In this document: piece by piece, positions 35,211 to 45,865 of the stretch | Layout: every line of letters starts with the position of its first letter | Numbering within the stretch: the first letter of the stretch is position 1 | Assembly: GCF_016741875.1 (NCBI RefSeq) | Contig: NZ_JAERRF010000009.1 | Location: 310,001-374,000, forward strand | DNA length: 64,000 nt | Origin: Streptomyces coffeae | Lineage (GTDB): Bacteria > Actinomycetota > Actinomycetes > Streptomycetales > Streptomycetaceae | Direction: 5' to 3' | The notes under the pieces: model-generated | Told to the model about the DNA's origin: nothing | Database searches by the model: none | Seen by the model: only the letters and a program-made list of their open reading frames with translations | Made by a program: the position numbers and the translations under genes

Positions 35211-36947
35211 TCAGCGGCGGATAGCGGGTTCGGCCGCGCTCTCCGGCCGGACGCCGTGCTCGCCCTGAGCTCGATGGCCACGGGAGTCGCCATCGCCACC
35301 GCGTTCGTCACGCTCACCGTCACGGCCCATCGGCCCGTCGGCGCGCCACCCGTCGTCGCTCGCGAGTTGCCCGGCTTCGCTCTCCTCGACGCCGTCCTGG
35401 AGCGCCTGCCCGCGCAGCAGGAACCACGCCCCGACCGCCGTCGCGAGCAGCACCACCGCACCCACACCGCAGGCGATCCGCAGACCGTCCACGAAGGACT
35501 CCTGCGCCGAGGCCAGGAGCGCGGAGGCGAGGCCGGACGGCAGATCGGCGGCCGATTCCGCCGCGCCGCCCAGCGACTCGTGGGCCGCGGCGGCCACATC
35601 CGCCGGTACGCCCGAGGGCGTGTCGAAGCCGCGGTAGACACCGGTGACCACGGAGCCGAGGAGGGCGATACCGAGCGCCGCGCCGAGCTCGTAGGCCGTC
35701 TCGGAAACGGCGGACGCGGCGCCCGCCTGCTCCTTGGGGACGCTGGAGAGGATCACATCCGCGGTGACCGTGAACGAGAAGCCCGCGCCGACACCGACCA
35801 CCAGCAACACCGCGCCGAGCACCGGGAAACCGGTGTGCGCGTCCAGGAAGACCAGCGCGGCGAGTGCCACGCCGATGGCCGCGAGCCCTCCGGCCACGAT
35901 CACGCGGACGGAATAGCGCCGGGCCGCCGCACCCGCGACCAGCCCCGCCACCACGGCGCCGATGGCCGCGGGCAGTTCGGCGAGTCCCGCCTGAAGCGGT
36001 GTCCGCCCCTGGACCAGTTGCAGAAACTGCGACAGGAAGAAGACCAGACCGGACAGGCCCAGGATGGTGAGCAGGTCCGCCAGGACCGCGCCGGAGAAGC
36101 CGCGGTGCTGGAACAGCCGCATGTCCAGCAGCGGTGTCCGCAGAGTGAGTTGGCGCCTGACGAACACCAGCAGCGACAGGACACCGGCGATACCGGCCGC
36201 GATCGCCACCCCTCCGGTGTTGTGCGAGGCCAGCTCCTTGACGCAGTAGACGACACCGATCATGCCGACGAGGGACAGGCCCACACTGGGCAGATCCCAG
36301 GGACCGGGGTCGGGGTTCTTCGACTCCGGCAGCAGTCTGACGCCGACGAGGACGAGGACGGCCATCACGGGCAGGTTGATGAGGAACACCGATCCCCACC
36401 AGAAGTGCTCCAGCAGGAATCCGCCGACGACCGGTCCGACCGCCGCACCCGCCGATGCCGCGGCGCCCCAGATGCCGATGGCGACACTGCGCTCCTTCGG
36501 ATCGGGGAAGAGGTTACGGATGAGGGCGAGGGTCGACGGCATCAGTGTCGCGCCCGCGACTCCGAGCAGCGCGCGAGTCGCGATCAGCATCTCGGGCGAG
36601 GTGGCATACGCGGCCAGCACCGACAGCCCGCCGAAGGCGGTGGCGCCGACGAGGAGCAGTTTCTTGCGGCCGATGCGGTCACCGAGACTGCCCATGGACA
36701 CCAGCAGGCCGGCGATGACGAACGAGTAGACATCGCCTATCCACAGCAGCTGGTTGCCGGTCGGCTCCAGGTCCTCGCTGAGGTACGGCGTGGCCAGGCC
36801 GAGGACGGTCGCGTCGACGGCCACCAGCAACACGGCCAGGATGAGCACCGACAGGGCGAGCCAGCGCCCCGGTATCCCCTCGGCCGAGCCGGGCCGCGGC
36901 GCGGTGCGGCCCGGACCGGTCAGGCGCTCGGGGGTCTTGCCGTTCAC
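35211..36947 (-). CDS. MFS drug efflux transporter, DHA2 (14-TM) type
   Basis: The 578-residue protein has about 14 hydrophobic helices. Motif A is GSLGDRIGRKKLLLVG, and the N-terminal VLLVAVDATVLGLATPYLSEDL is typical of EmrB/QacA transporters, as is the motif-C region LLGVAGATLMPSTLALIRNLF. The last about 55 residues are a charged cytoplasmic tail. GTG 36947 overlaps the TetR stop (GTGA), so transporter and repressor form one coupled operon. Export of a toxic compound that relieves the repressor is the usual logic. Confidence 0.9.
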   Translation of the reverse strand: MNGKTPERLTGPGRTAPRPGSAEGIPGRWLALSVLILAVLLVAVDATVLGLATPYLSEDLEPTGNQLLWIGDVYSFVIAGLLVSMGSLGDRIGRKKLLLVGATAFGGLSVLAAYATSPEMLIATRALLGVAGATLMPSTLALIRNLFPDPKERSVAIGIWGAAASAGAAVGPVVGGFLLEHFWWGSVFLINLPVMAVLVLVGVRLLPESKNPDPGPWDLPSVGLSLVGMIGVVYCVKELASHNTGGVAIAAGIAGVLSLLVFVRRQLTLRTPLLDMRLFQHRGFSGAVLADLLTILGLSGLVFFLSQFLQLVQGRTPLQAGLAELPAAIGAVVAGLVAGAAARRYSVRVIVAGGLAAIGVALAALVFLDAHTGFPVLGAVLLVVGVGAGFSFTVTADVILSSVPKEQAGAASAVSETAYELGAALGIALLGSVVTGVYRGFDTPSGVPADVAAAAHESLGGAAESAADLPSGLASALLASAQESFVDGLRIACGVGAVVLLATAVGAWFLLRGQALQDGVEESEAGQLASDDGWRADGPMGRDGERDERGGDGDSRGHRAQGEHGVRPESAAEPAIRR

Positions 36948-37495
36948 TTCTCCACACTCCGAATCATCCCTCCGAGCAGCAGCTCGGAGACCATGTAACC
37001 CGCGTCCTTGGACGCGATCCTGCCCTCCTGGGCACTCCAGGCCGAGGCGGCGATGAGGGAGTACAGCGCCTCGGTCAGCCAGGCCGGTGTCAGGTCCAGC
37101 CGGATCAGCCCCTGCTCCTGGCCCCGCCGGAACAGCGCACCCACCTGTTCGTCGATGCGCTCCCAGCCCTCGTTCATGGCGTCGGACTCGAACAGCTGGT
37201 TCTCGCCGTAGAGGAAGGCCAGGAAGCCCGACACCGGCAGTGCCTCGGTGACCAGCCGACGCACCGCGTCCACGGGGTCCCCCTCGTCGATCCGCGCAGC
37301 CGCGAGCCGTTCCTCGACGAGCTGAACGCCGAGCACGCCGAGCGCCTGGACGAGCGCGTCCCGTCCGGCGAAGTGCCGGTGCAGGGTGGCACGGCTGATT
37401 CCGGCGGACTTGGCGATCTCGTCCATGGACGCCGTGGCCTTGCGGGCGAGCAGATCCGCGGCGGCACGCAGGACGTGTTCACGATCAACAGACAT
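36944..37495 (-). CDS. TetR family repressor of the MFS gene
   Basis: The 183-residue regulator has an N-terminal TetR domain (VLRAAADLLARKATASMDEIAKSAGIS, then RATLHRHFAGRDALVQAL) and a helical ligand-binding domain. ATG 37495 fits the family; an upstream ATG would run through the operator. The nested inverted repeat at 37508-37550 lies just upstream. The gene overlaps the downstream transporter by four bases. Confidence 0.92.
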   Translation of the reverse strand: MSVDREHVLRAAADLLARKATASMDEIAKSAGISRATLHRHFAGRDALVQALGVLGVQLVEERLAAARIDEGDPVDAVRRLVTEALPVSGFLAFLYGENQLFESDAMNEGWERIDEQVGALFRRGQEQGLIRLDLTPAWLTEALYSLIAASAWSAQEGRIASKDAGYMVSELLLGGMIRSVEK

Positions 37496-37507
37496 GAGAC
37501 AAGAGTA

Positions 37508-37550
37508 ACCCATGTGAGACGTGAATGTCTCACGCGATACGTTCATGGGT
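37508..37550. promoter_or_regulatory. Nested TetR operator
   Basis: The inner GTGAGAC-GTGAAT-GTCTCAC (37514-37533) is a perfect 7+6+7 repeat. Outer arms ACCCATG (37508-37514) and CATGGGT (37544-37550) form a second inverted repeat. It lies between TetR and the divergent kinase gene, so it may control both. Confidence 0.75.
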
Positions 37551-37640
37551 CATCACAGAGGGTGGGTGTGCGTTTCACGCTCTGCTGGGCCGCACCGCTC
37601 GTATCCTGACTCCGGCATGCTCAGGCCCAAGGGGGGACCG

Positions 37641-39332
37641 TTGGAACGCGGGGAGTTGATCGCAGGCCGGTACGAGCTGATCAAACGGCTCGGCCGTGGG
37701 GGTATGGGCGAGGTGTGGGCCGGAAGGGACCGCAGTCTGCGCCGCGATGTCGCGGTCAAGCTGCTCGCCCTCCACGATGTCCCTGACCCGCAGCTCGCCC
37801 TGCGGTTCGAGCGCGAGGCGGTGGCTGCCGCGCAGGTCAACCACCCCAACGCGGTCGCACTGTACGACCGCGGCGTTCATGAGGACGCGCTGTTCCTGAT
37901 CATGGAGAAGGTCGAGGGCGCAACGCTCGCCGAGCACATCCGTGATGAGAGTCCCCTGTCCCCCGGCCGAGCGCTGGAGATCGCCCATGGGATCTGCGCG
38001 GCACTGGTCGCCGCGCATCTGGCCGGTGTCATCCACTACGACATCAAGCCGCACAACGTGATGATCACTCCCGACGGGCAGGTGAAGGTCGTCGACTTCG
38101 GTATCGCCGGGTTCATCCAGACCATGGTCACCGTGGCCGGTTCCTCCCAACTGACCCCTGCCGGCACCCCTGAATACGGTGCGCCCGAGCAGTTCCTCAC
38201 CGAACGCGGCGATGAGCGTTCGGACCTGTACGCGTTCGGCGGGGTGCTGTTCGCCATGCTCACCGGGCGGCCGCCCTTCACCGGGCACAACGCCCTGGCG
38301 ATCGTGCGCCGCAAACTGGACGAGGACGCGCCCCCACTTGCCTCGCTCCGCCCGGACGTGCCGCCCGCGCTGATGGCTCTGGTCGCCGAACTCCTGGCTC
38401 GTGAGCCTCGGCACCGCCCCGAGTCGGCACGAGTGGTCCTCGAACGCATCGGCCGCCTCCGGACCGCCCTCGCCACCGGTGACCGGACCACGGAGTTCGG
38501 TCCGGCCGAGGCCCGCAAGGTGCTGCTGGCCAGGACGGCCGGAGCGATGAGGGCGGTGCTCGCCAACGCGGATGTCATCGCGAGGTCGCCACGCAGGGAC
38601 ATCCTCCGGTCCGAGCGGCCGCCCGGGCAGACATCACCTCGGACGCGGCGTCTGCCCAGCTCGGCTCCACCGTTCCAGGGAACCTGGACAGGTGCGGAGC
38701 CGCTGTCCACCTACACGGCCAGATCGAAGCCACTCCGGTTCTGGTGCTTGACGGTGGGCTTGTCGCTCGTGGCGGCATGGCTCATCGACTACCCGTTCCG
38801 TACGGGGCACTTGAACTCGGATTCCGACTTCAACCAGAGCAACTGGACCGGTTTTCTCATCCTCGGTGGCATCGTCGCTTGTGCCGCGTTCATCACGTTC
38901 GTGACGGCACTCACCTACTCCCTCCACGACGTGGCGCACGCACGCCGGCGCAAGAAGAGAGCTCAGTGGGCGCTGCACGTCGGCCCCCATGGCATCGTGA
39001 CCCACAGCGTCGCGGGACGGCACGAGTTTCCCTGGGACCGGATCAAGAGGGTCGCCATCGAAGAGATCCCGGGCGCACTGCCCTATCAGTTCACCGGAGT
39101 TCATATCGACTTCGCGTCCGGCGCCAGGCGGCCGACGACGATGCGACCGGCAGGATGGATCTACGCCGAGCCGAACACGATCAGCGCCCGCGCGAACGGG
39201 AGGACCCCCATCTGTGTCCTCGGACCGATGACGGAGCGGCAGCGGACCGACCTGATGGAAGCTCTCTCCGAGTACGGCGGCGAGCGGTGGGTGCCGTCGG
39301 CCTCCTTCGCTTCCCTGCCCATCGACCTGTGA
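37641..39332 (+). CDS. Membrane-anchored Ser/Thr protein kinase
   Basis: The 563-residue protein has a Hanks-type kinase domain (about residues 9-270). The glycine loop is LGRGGMGEVWAGRD, the ATP lysine is in DVAVKLLAL, and the catalytic loop is HYDIKPHN (Tyr replaces the usual Arg of HRD). The Mg motif is DFG, and the activation segment ends in GTPEYGAPEQF. A linker leads to two transmembrane helices (about 365-385 and 405-430), so the C-terminal about 130 residues are again cytoplasmic. That domain (HVGPHGIVTHSVAGRHEFPWDRIKRVAIEE) resembles a PH-like fold. TTG 37641 follows GGGGGG; ATG 37617 is the alternative. Lack of PASTA repeats separates it from PknB. Confidence 0.87.
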   Translation: MERGELIAGRYELIKRLGRGGMGEVWAGRDRSLRRDVAVKLLALHDVPDPQLALRFEREAVAAAQVNHPNAVALYDRGVHEDALFLIMEKVEGATLAEHIRDESPLSPGRALEIAHGICAALVAAHLAGVIHYDIKPHNVMITPDGQVKVVDFGIAGFIQTMVTVAGSSQLTPAGTPEYGAPEQFLTERGDERSDLYAFGGVLFAMLTGRPPFTGHNALAIVRRKLDEDAPPLASLRPDVPPALMALVAELLAREPRHRPESARVVLERIGRLRTALATGDRTTEFGPAEARKVLLARTAGAMRAVLANADVIARSPRRDILRSERPPGQTSPRTRRLPSSAPPFQGTWTGAEPLSTYTARSKPLRFWCLTVGLSLVAAWLIDYPFRTGHLNSDSDFNQSNWTGFLILGGIVACAAFITFVTALTYSLHDVAHARRRKKRAQWALHVGPHGIVTHSVAGRHEFPWDRIKRVAIEEIPGALPYQFTGVHIDFASGARRPTTMRPAGWIYAEPNTISARANGRTPICVLGPMTERQRTDLMEALSEYGGERWVPSASFASLPIDL

Positions 39333-39357
39333 GCAGCATGGCACGAAACGCGATGGA

Positions 39358-40458
39358 TCACGCACGGGACGCGTCGTGCCCCGGCGGCCACTTCCCGGTG
39401 CGGGCGAAGCGCTCGAGGTCGGCCTCGTACGGCGCGGGATCGAGACCTTGTGCGTGAACCCACTCCGCACTGAGGTGAGTGGTCCGGTAGGGCTCGGCGC
39501 TGTCGCCGACGAGGGTGATGACACTGCCCTGTATTCCCGCCGCGCGCATACGCGCCACCAAGTGGCAGACACCCCACAGATGGGTACCGGTCGCCGGTCC
39601 GGCCTTGACGTCGGCCACGGTGTGCAGCCAGCGCATCGCCGCGATGGACGCCGCGTCCGGCACCGGGATGACCAGGTCGATCACGTCCGGTGTGAATCCG
39701 GGTTCGACGCGAGGACGGCCGATGCCGGGGATACGCGAGGGCATCCCGGTGGTGTAGTCATCGCATTCGCTCGTCCACGCGGGGAAATAGGCGGAGTGCT
39801 CCGGATCCACCACGGCCAGCCGGGTCGCATGGCTGTGCCGCCGCAGGTGCCGCCCGATCGTCGCCGATGTGGCGCCCGTTCCGGCGCCGGTCACGATCCA
39901 CTCCGGGACCGGGTGCGGTTGTCCTCGCATCTGACCGAAGATCTCGTCGGCGATCGTCGGTCCGCCGCAGTCGGCCACCGCTCGTTCCGCGTCGGCGAAG
40001 TGGTCCAGGACGTAGCCACGATGGCGCTCGGCCAACGTACGGGCTTCCTCCTGCACCGCGGCCGGTGGCCGCTCCCCCACCTGCCACCGCCCGCCCTCAC
40101 GCTCGATCCGGTCCAGGAGAGGGGTCGGCGTTTTCGTCGGCACGACGGCCGTGAAGGGCAGGCCCAGCAGCTTCGCGAAGCGGGCGCCGACAGCCGCGAC
40201 CGCCCCGCCCGTCGCCGCGAACACCGGTGTGTTCTCGCTGACTTCTCCGCCGGCGACCGCCTTGCAGAACATGGCACGTACCAAGCGGTACTTCATGCTG
40301 CCGGAAGGGAGTGCCGACTCGTCCTTGAGGTAGATGTCGATCCCGTCGAGCGCGGGCATGTGAAGCGGGCGCAGCGGAGTGGGCGTGATACGTGCGCCGT
40401 CTGCCTGTATGCGCCGGAGCGCATCCGCTGCCCACACACGGGGATCAACCGCACTCAT
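39358..40458 (-). CDS. PLP-dependent cysteine synthase-like enzyme
   Basis: The 366-residue fold-type II PLP enzyme has the PLP lysine in YLKDESALPSGSMKYRLVRAM. The Asn/Thr phosphate-region equivalents lie in PVFAATGGAVAAVGARFAKLLG, and the glycine-rich loop is IVTGAGTGATSATIGRHLR. It is longer than CysK and diverges at the usual substrate loop, so O-acetylserine sulfhydrylation is not assured; relatives make diaminopropionate or condense other nucleophiles. ATG 40458 is chosen. A 34-codon gene ends 74 bases upstream on the same strand and may be its partner. It is convergent with the kinase gene. Confidence 0.85.
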   Translation of the reverse strand: MSAVDPRVWAADALRRIQADGARITPTPLRPLHMPALDGIDIYLKDESALPSGSMKYRLVRAMFCKAVAGGEVSENTPVFAATGGAVAAVGARFAKLLGLPFTAVVPTKTPTPLLDRIEREGGRWQVGERPPAAVQEEARTLAERHRGYVLDHFADAERAVADCGGPTIADEIFGQMRGQPHPVPEWIVTGAGTGATSATIGRHLRRHSHATRLAVVDPEHSAYFPAWTSECDDYTTGMPSRIPGIGRPRVEPGFTPDVIDLVIPVPDAASIAAMRWLHTVADVKAGPATGTHLWGVCHLVARMRAAGIQGSVITLVGDSAEPYRTTHLSAEWVHAQGLDPAPYEADLERFARTGKWPPGHDASRA

Positions 40459-40532
40459 AAGCCGGACCCTACCGGACGAGCCGCGTGCTGCCCGAGGGTT
40501 GTGCCGTCCGCCCGGCAGCGCCGGTGCGGCCG

Positions 40533-40637
40533 TCACCCGCTCTCGATGAGACCGAGTACCTCCACGGTCGGCCGGACGTCGCCGAACGACCGATAGACGA
40601 TGTGCCGGCTGTGGACGGGTGCCTCGGTGTTCTCCAT
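40533..40637 (-). CDS. 34-residue peptide gene upstream of the PLP enzyme
   Basis: ATG 40637 with GAAGGG about ten bases upstream opens a 34-codon frame (MENTEAPVHSRHIVYRS, then FGDVRPTVEVLGLIESG) ending at TGA 40533. Third positions are about 85-90 percent G/C, as in real genes here. The peptide has no Cys, two His, one Tyr and a hydrophobic C-terminal patch. It may be a small regulatory protein, a conserved leaderless peptide or a RiPP-like precursor whose partner is the downstream PLP enzyme. No function can be assigned. Confidence 0.55.
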   Translation of the reverse strand: MENTEAPVHSRHIVYRSFGDVRPTVEVLGLIESG

Positions 40638-40836
40638 GGCGGTTCCCTTCCTCAGCCGTGACGGGATGTCCCGGCTGCCGACCGGGGTTCCGCTGCTGTG
40701 TTGCTCCCCCGTCGGCAGGCGGTCCATCCCAGCTGCGTTCAGATCCGGCACCTCACTCCCCACAGGCCAAACCACCCCATAGGGCATTGCCGGCCAACGC
40801 GGCCACAGCGGCGCCGTCCCTCGGCATGGCGCCCCC

Positions 40837-41727
40837 TCAGCAGCACTGCATGGTCAGGAGGGCCTGGTCGAAGCGGTTCGCCGCGAGATGCTCGGAACGG
40901 ATCAGCCAGTACAGCACGCCGCAGTCGCCCCACGACATTCCGGCGTCACCGTCGCTGTCGAACTGGGCGAGCAGCGTCCAGCGTGCGGCCTCGGCCACGA
41001 TCTGCGGGTCGTCCCGGCGCAGTCGGCCGCCCAGGACGCCCTGCGCCACCTCCACCTCGACGGCGCCCTGGATGCTCTGCGGGTGGCCGAGAGCCTGGTG
41101 CCCGTTGTGCTGCTCATGCGGTTCCAGGGCCTGGCTGAACGGGCCGCTGGTGGCCGGGTGTTGGTACTGGTCCTGCCAGCGTGCGAAGCCGAAGGCGGAG
41201 GCCGACGCGGGAGAGTCGCTGCCCGGGATGCTCGGGACCGTCACAGCGGTGAGAGGCACGACGGCATAGGGTTCCACATCCTCGGGAGCCGGGCGTTCGA
41301 GTGCCGACGGCTCCTCGGGCGGCAGATGCAGCACACGCGCACCGGCCCAGGTGTCGCGGTCGCCGGCGTCGACGACCCGGCCCTCCTCCTCGTCGAAACC
41401 GGTGAAGAAGGCGAGCCGGCCATCGGTGGCCAGGGGGAGTTCGCAGCCTTGTGCGGCGGCGACGGCGCGCAGGGCAGCGCAGTCGAGCATCGCCACGAAG
41501 GACAACGCACATCGCTCCTCCTCCCACACGGGCCACGCCACGTCCTCGGGCAGCCGGGGAAGTCCGCCGAGCTGCCCGACGACAGGCTCATCGGCCTCGG
41601 CCCTGCGCAGCCGGACACCCGGCCGGAGCAGGCCCGTCCAGCGCTCGGCGTCCTGCGGGGACAGGTGAGTGCGGGCGAGCGAGCGCAGGGTGTCGAACGG
41701 GGTTGCCGGGCGCGAGGTCGTCGTCAT
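40837..41727 (-). CDS. DUF1963 (YwqG-like) protein
   Basis: The 296-residue protein carries DUF1963 features: GQLGGLPRLPEDVAWPVWEEERCALSFVAMLDCAAL, LAFFTGFD, and the C-terminal HQALGHPQSIQG...LLAQFDSDGDAGMSWGDCGVLYWLIR. The family is widespread and of unknown biochemical role. ATG 41727 or ATG 41736 could be the start; neither has a convincing ribosome binding site. It is a lone gene. The 199 bases between it and the small peptide gene hold nothing recognised. Confidence 0.88.
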   Translation of the reverse strand: MTTTSRPATPFDTLRSLARTHLSPQDAERWTGLLRPGVRLRRAEADEPVVGQLGGLPRLPEDVAWPVWEEERCALSFVAMLDCAALRAVAAAQGCELPLATDGRLAFFTGFDEEEGRVVDAGDRDTWAGARVLHLPPEEPSALERPAPEDVEPYAVVPLTAVTVPSIPGSDSPASASAFGFARWQDQYQHPATSGPFSQALEPHEQHNGHQALGHPQSIQGAVEVEVAQGVLGGRLRRDDPQIVAEAARWTLLAQFDSDGDAGMSWGDCGVLYWLIRSEHLAANRFDQALLTMQCC

Positions 41728-41844
41728 GTGAGCCATCTTGGCCGTCGCCACTGACAACCCGACGGCCGGGGCTCGGGCTGTGGCCGATCGCCGCCACCGC
41801 CGCGCGGCTCCTGCTGAGCGACCCACGCGGCGCCCGCCAAGGGC

Positions 41845-42261
41845 TCACTTCCCGAGGGGCTGGGTGAAGCGCAACAGGTTGCCGGCGGGGTCACGGAACG
41901 CGCAGTCGCGGACGCCGTAGTGCTGGTCCATGGGCTCCTGGAGCACCTCGCCGCCCGCGGCGCTGATGCGCTCGAAGGTGGCGTCGCAGTCGTCCGTCGC
42001 GAAGATGACGCCGCGCAGCAGACCCTTGGCCATCAACTCCGCCATGGCCTGTTTGTCGGCGGGCGAGGTGTTCGGGTCCGCGGCGGGCGGCTCCAGGACG
42101 ATGTTCACGTCCGGCTGCGAGGGCGCCCCGACGGTCACCCAGCGCATCCCCTCGAACCCGACGTCATTGCGTACCTCGAGGCCGAGTACATCGCGGTAGA
42201 AGGCGATCGCCTTGTCGTGGTCGTCGACGGCGATGAAGCATTGGGAAAGCTTGATGTCCAT
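41845..42261 (-). CDS. VOC family (glyoxalase-like) protein, copy 1
   Basis: The 138-residue vicinal-oxygen-chelate protein has CFIAVDDHDKAIAFYRDVLGLEVRNDVGFEG at the N-terminus and the metal-site region GVRDCAFRDPAGNLLRF at the C-terminus. It is about 60 percent identical by eye to the VOC protein at 42836. The AraC-type gene ends ten bases upstream on the same strand, and the 23-bp element shared with copy 2 lies 31 bases before ATG 42261, overlapping the AraC coding end. The substrate is unknown; the family includes dioxygenases, glyoxalases and fosfomycin-type resistance proteins. Confidence 0.9.
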   Translation of the reverse strand: MDIKLSQCFIAVDDHDKAIAFYRDVLGLEVRNDVGFEGMRWVTVGAPSQPDVNIVLEPPAADPNTSPADKQAMAELMAKGLLRGVIFATDDCDATFERISAAGGEVLQEPMDQHYGVRDCAFRDPAGNLLRFTQPLGK

Positions 42262-42271
42262 GCCGTTCACG

Positions 42272-42700
42272 CTACGGCCGAGCGGTCTTGCTCGCTTCTC
42301 CATTCCTGACCGGTCGCGTGTGAATCTTGGCCATGCATGCCGGGATGCCAGCGCCGTGATCATGACTCCTGGCCCGGTAGGCGCTCGGGCTCTCGCCGAC
42401 CAGTTGGGTGAAGCGCGAACTGAACGAGCCCAGCGACGTACAGCCGACCGCGAAGCAGACCTCGGTCACCGAGAGGTCGCCGCGCCGCAGCAGCGCCTTG
42501 GCCCGCTCGATGCGGCGGGTCATCAGGTAGCTGTACGGCGTCTCGCCGAACGCGGCGCGGAAGCTGCGGGAGAAGTGGCCCGCCGACATCAGGGCGTCAC
42601 GCGCCAGCGCCGGGACGTCCAGCGGCTCGGCATAGTCACGGTCCATCCGGTCGCGGGCCCGCCGCAGCCGGACGAGGTCGTCAAGGTTCTGCCGTCTCAC
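42272..42700 (-). CDS. AraC family DNA-binding protein, HTH only
   Basis: The 142-residue protein consists of a single AraC/XylS DNA-binding domain: LDVPALARDALMSAGHFSRSFRAAFGETPYSYLMTRRIERAKALLRR, then LSVTEVCFAVGCTSLGSFSSRF and GESPSAYR. No ligand-binding domain is fused. GTG 42700 with upstream GGGAAA is chosen. The last about 14 codons run through the 23-bp promoter-like element of the VOC gene, so those residues may be non-conserved. It sits between two inverted VOC paralogues and probably controls both. Confidence 0.88.
   Translation of the reverse strand: MRRQNLDDLVRLRRARDRMDRDYAEPLDVPALARDALMSAGHFSRSFRAAFGETPYSYLMTRRIERAKALLRRGDLSVTEVCFAVGCTSLGSFSSRFTQLVGESPSAYRARSHDHGAGIPACMAKIHTRPVRNGEASKTARP
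42293..42315 (-). promoter_or_regulatory. 23-bp VOC promoter element, copy 1
   Basis: On the minus strand it is GACCGGTCAGGAATGGAG followed by AAGCG, identical to the plus-strand element at 42781-42803. It ends 31 bases before the start codon of VOC copy 1. Confidence 0.7.
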
Positions 42701-42780
42701 CCGAGCAGTTTCCCACAGCGGGCGAGGCCGCCGCCGTGGATCCGCGGCACCGCCGACGCCCCATGGCCGTGCGGTGTCCG

Positions 42781-42803
42781 GACCGGTCAGGAATGGAGAA
42801 GCG
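42781..42803 (+). promoter_or_regulatory. 23-bp VOC promoter element, copy 2
   Basis: This is the same 23 bases as copy 1, 32 bases before ATG 42836. Near-identical spacing in both genes suggests a shared activator site and promoter, most likely bound by the AraC protein between them. Confidence 0.7.
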
Positions 42804-42835
42804 CCGGTCACGCATCCATGGCTAGCGTCCTCGCC

Positions 42836-43246
42836 ATGGACATCACCATTCACTGGACCTTCCTCCCGCATGACGACCCGGACGCCTCCCTGGCCTTCTA
42901 TCGCGACACCCTCGGCTTCGAGGTCCGCAACGACGTCGGATCCGGCGGGATGCGCTGGATCACGGTCGGCCCCGCGGATCAGCCGGGCACGTCCATCGTC
43001 CTCGAGCCACCGGCCGTCGGCCCCGGCATCACCGACGACGAGCGCCACACCATCGCCGAGATGATGGCCAAGGGCAGCTACGCCCGTATCACGCTGGCCA
43101 CCGCTGATCTCGACGGCGTCTTCGCGCGGCTGCGGGCCGGCGGCGCCGAGGTCGTCCAGGAGCCGACCGAGCAGCCGTACGGCGTTCGCGACTGCGCCTT
43201 CCGCGATCCCGCGGGCAACATGATCCGTTTCAACGAGCGGCACTGA
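42836..43246 (+). CDS. VOC family (glyoxalase-like) protein, copy 2
   Basis: The 136-residue VOC protein has LPHDDPDASLAFYRDTLGFEVRNDVGSGGMRWITVG and the C-terminal YGVRDCAFRDPAGNMIRF. It shares length and most motifs with copy 1, so one arose by duplication. ATG 42836 is chosen because copy 1 starts with the same MDI and the same spacing to the 23-bp element; an in-frame ATG at 42818 is possible. Confidence 0.9.
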   Translation: MDITIHWTFLPHDDPDASLAFYRDTLGFEVRNDVGSGGMRWITVGPADQPGTSIVLEPPAVGPGITDDERHTIAEMMAKGSYARITLATADLDGVFARLRAGGAEVVQEPTEQPYGVRDCAFRDPAGNMIRFNERH

Positions 43247-43443
43247 ACCGCGTTCGTCCCGCACACCGGCCTGCTGGGTTCCACATCTCCCCCATCGCGC
43301 CCCGATCAGGTAGAAAAGCGATCGGTTGCCGCGACCGTGCCGACGCAGGACAACCGGACATACTGCTCGAGGCTGGTCAGACGCAGCCAGGCGACGCCGA
43401 CGGAGACCGCCTCAGGCGGCCCCGTCCGACACATGGAGACACG

Positions 43444-45831
<2,388 letters not shown>

Positions 45832-45865
45832 CGACTGCGCGCCCGCATCGTGTTCACCGGTGCGC

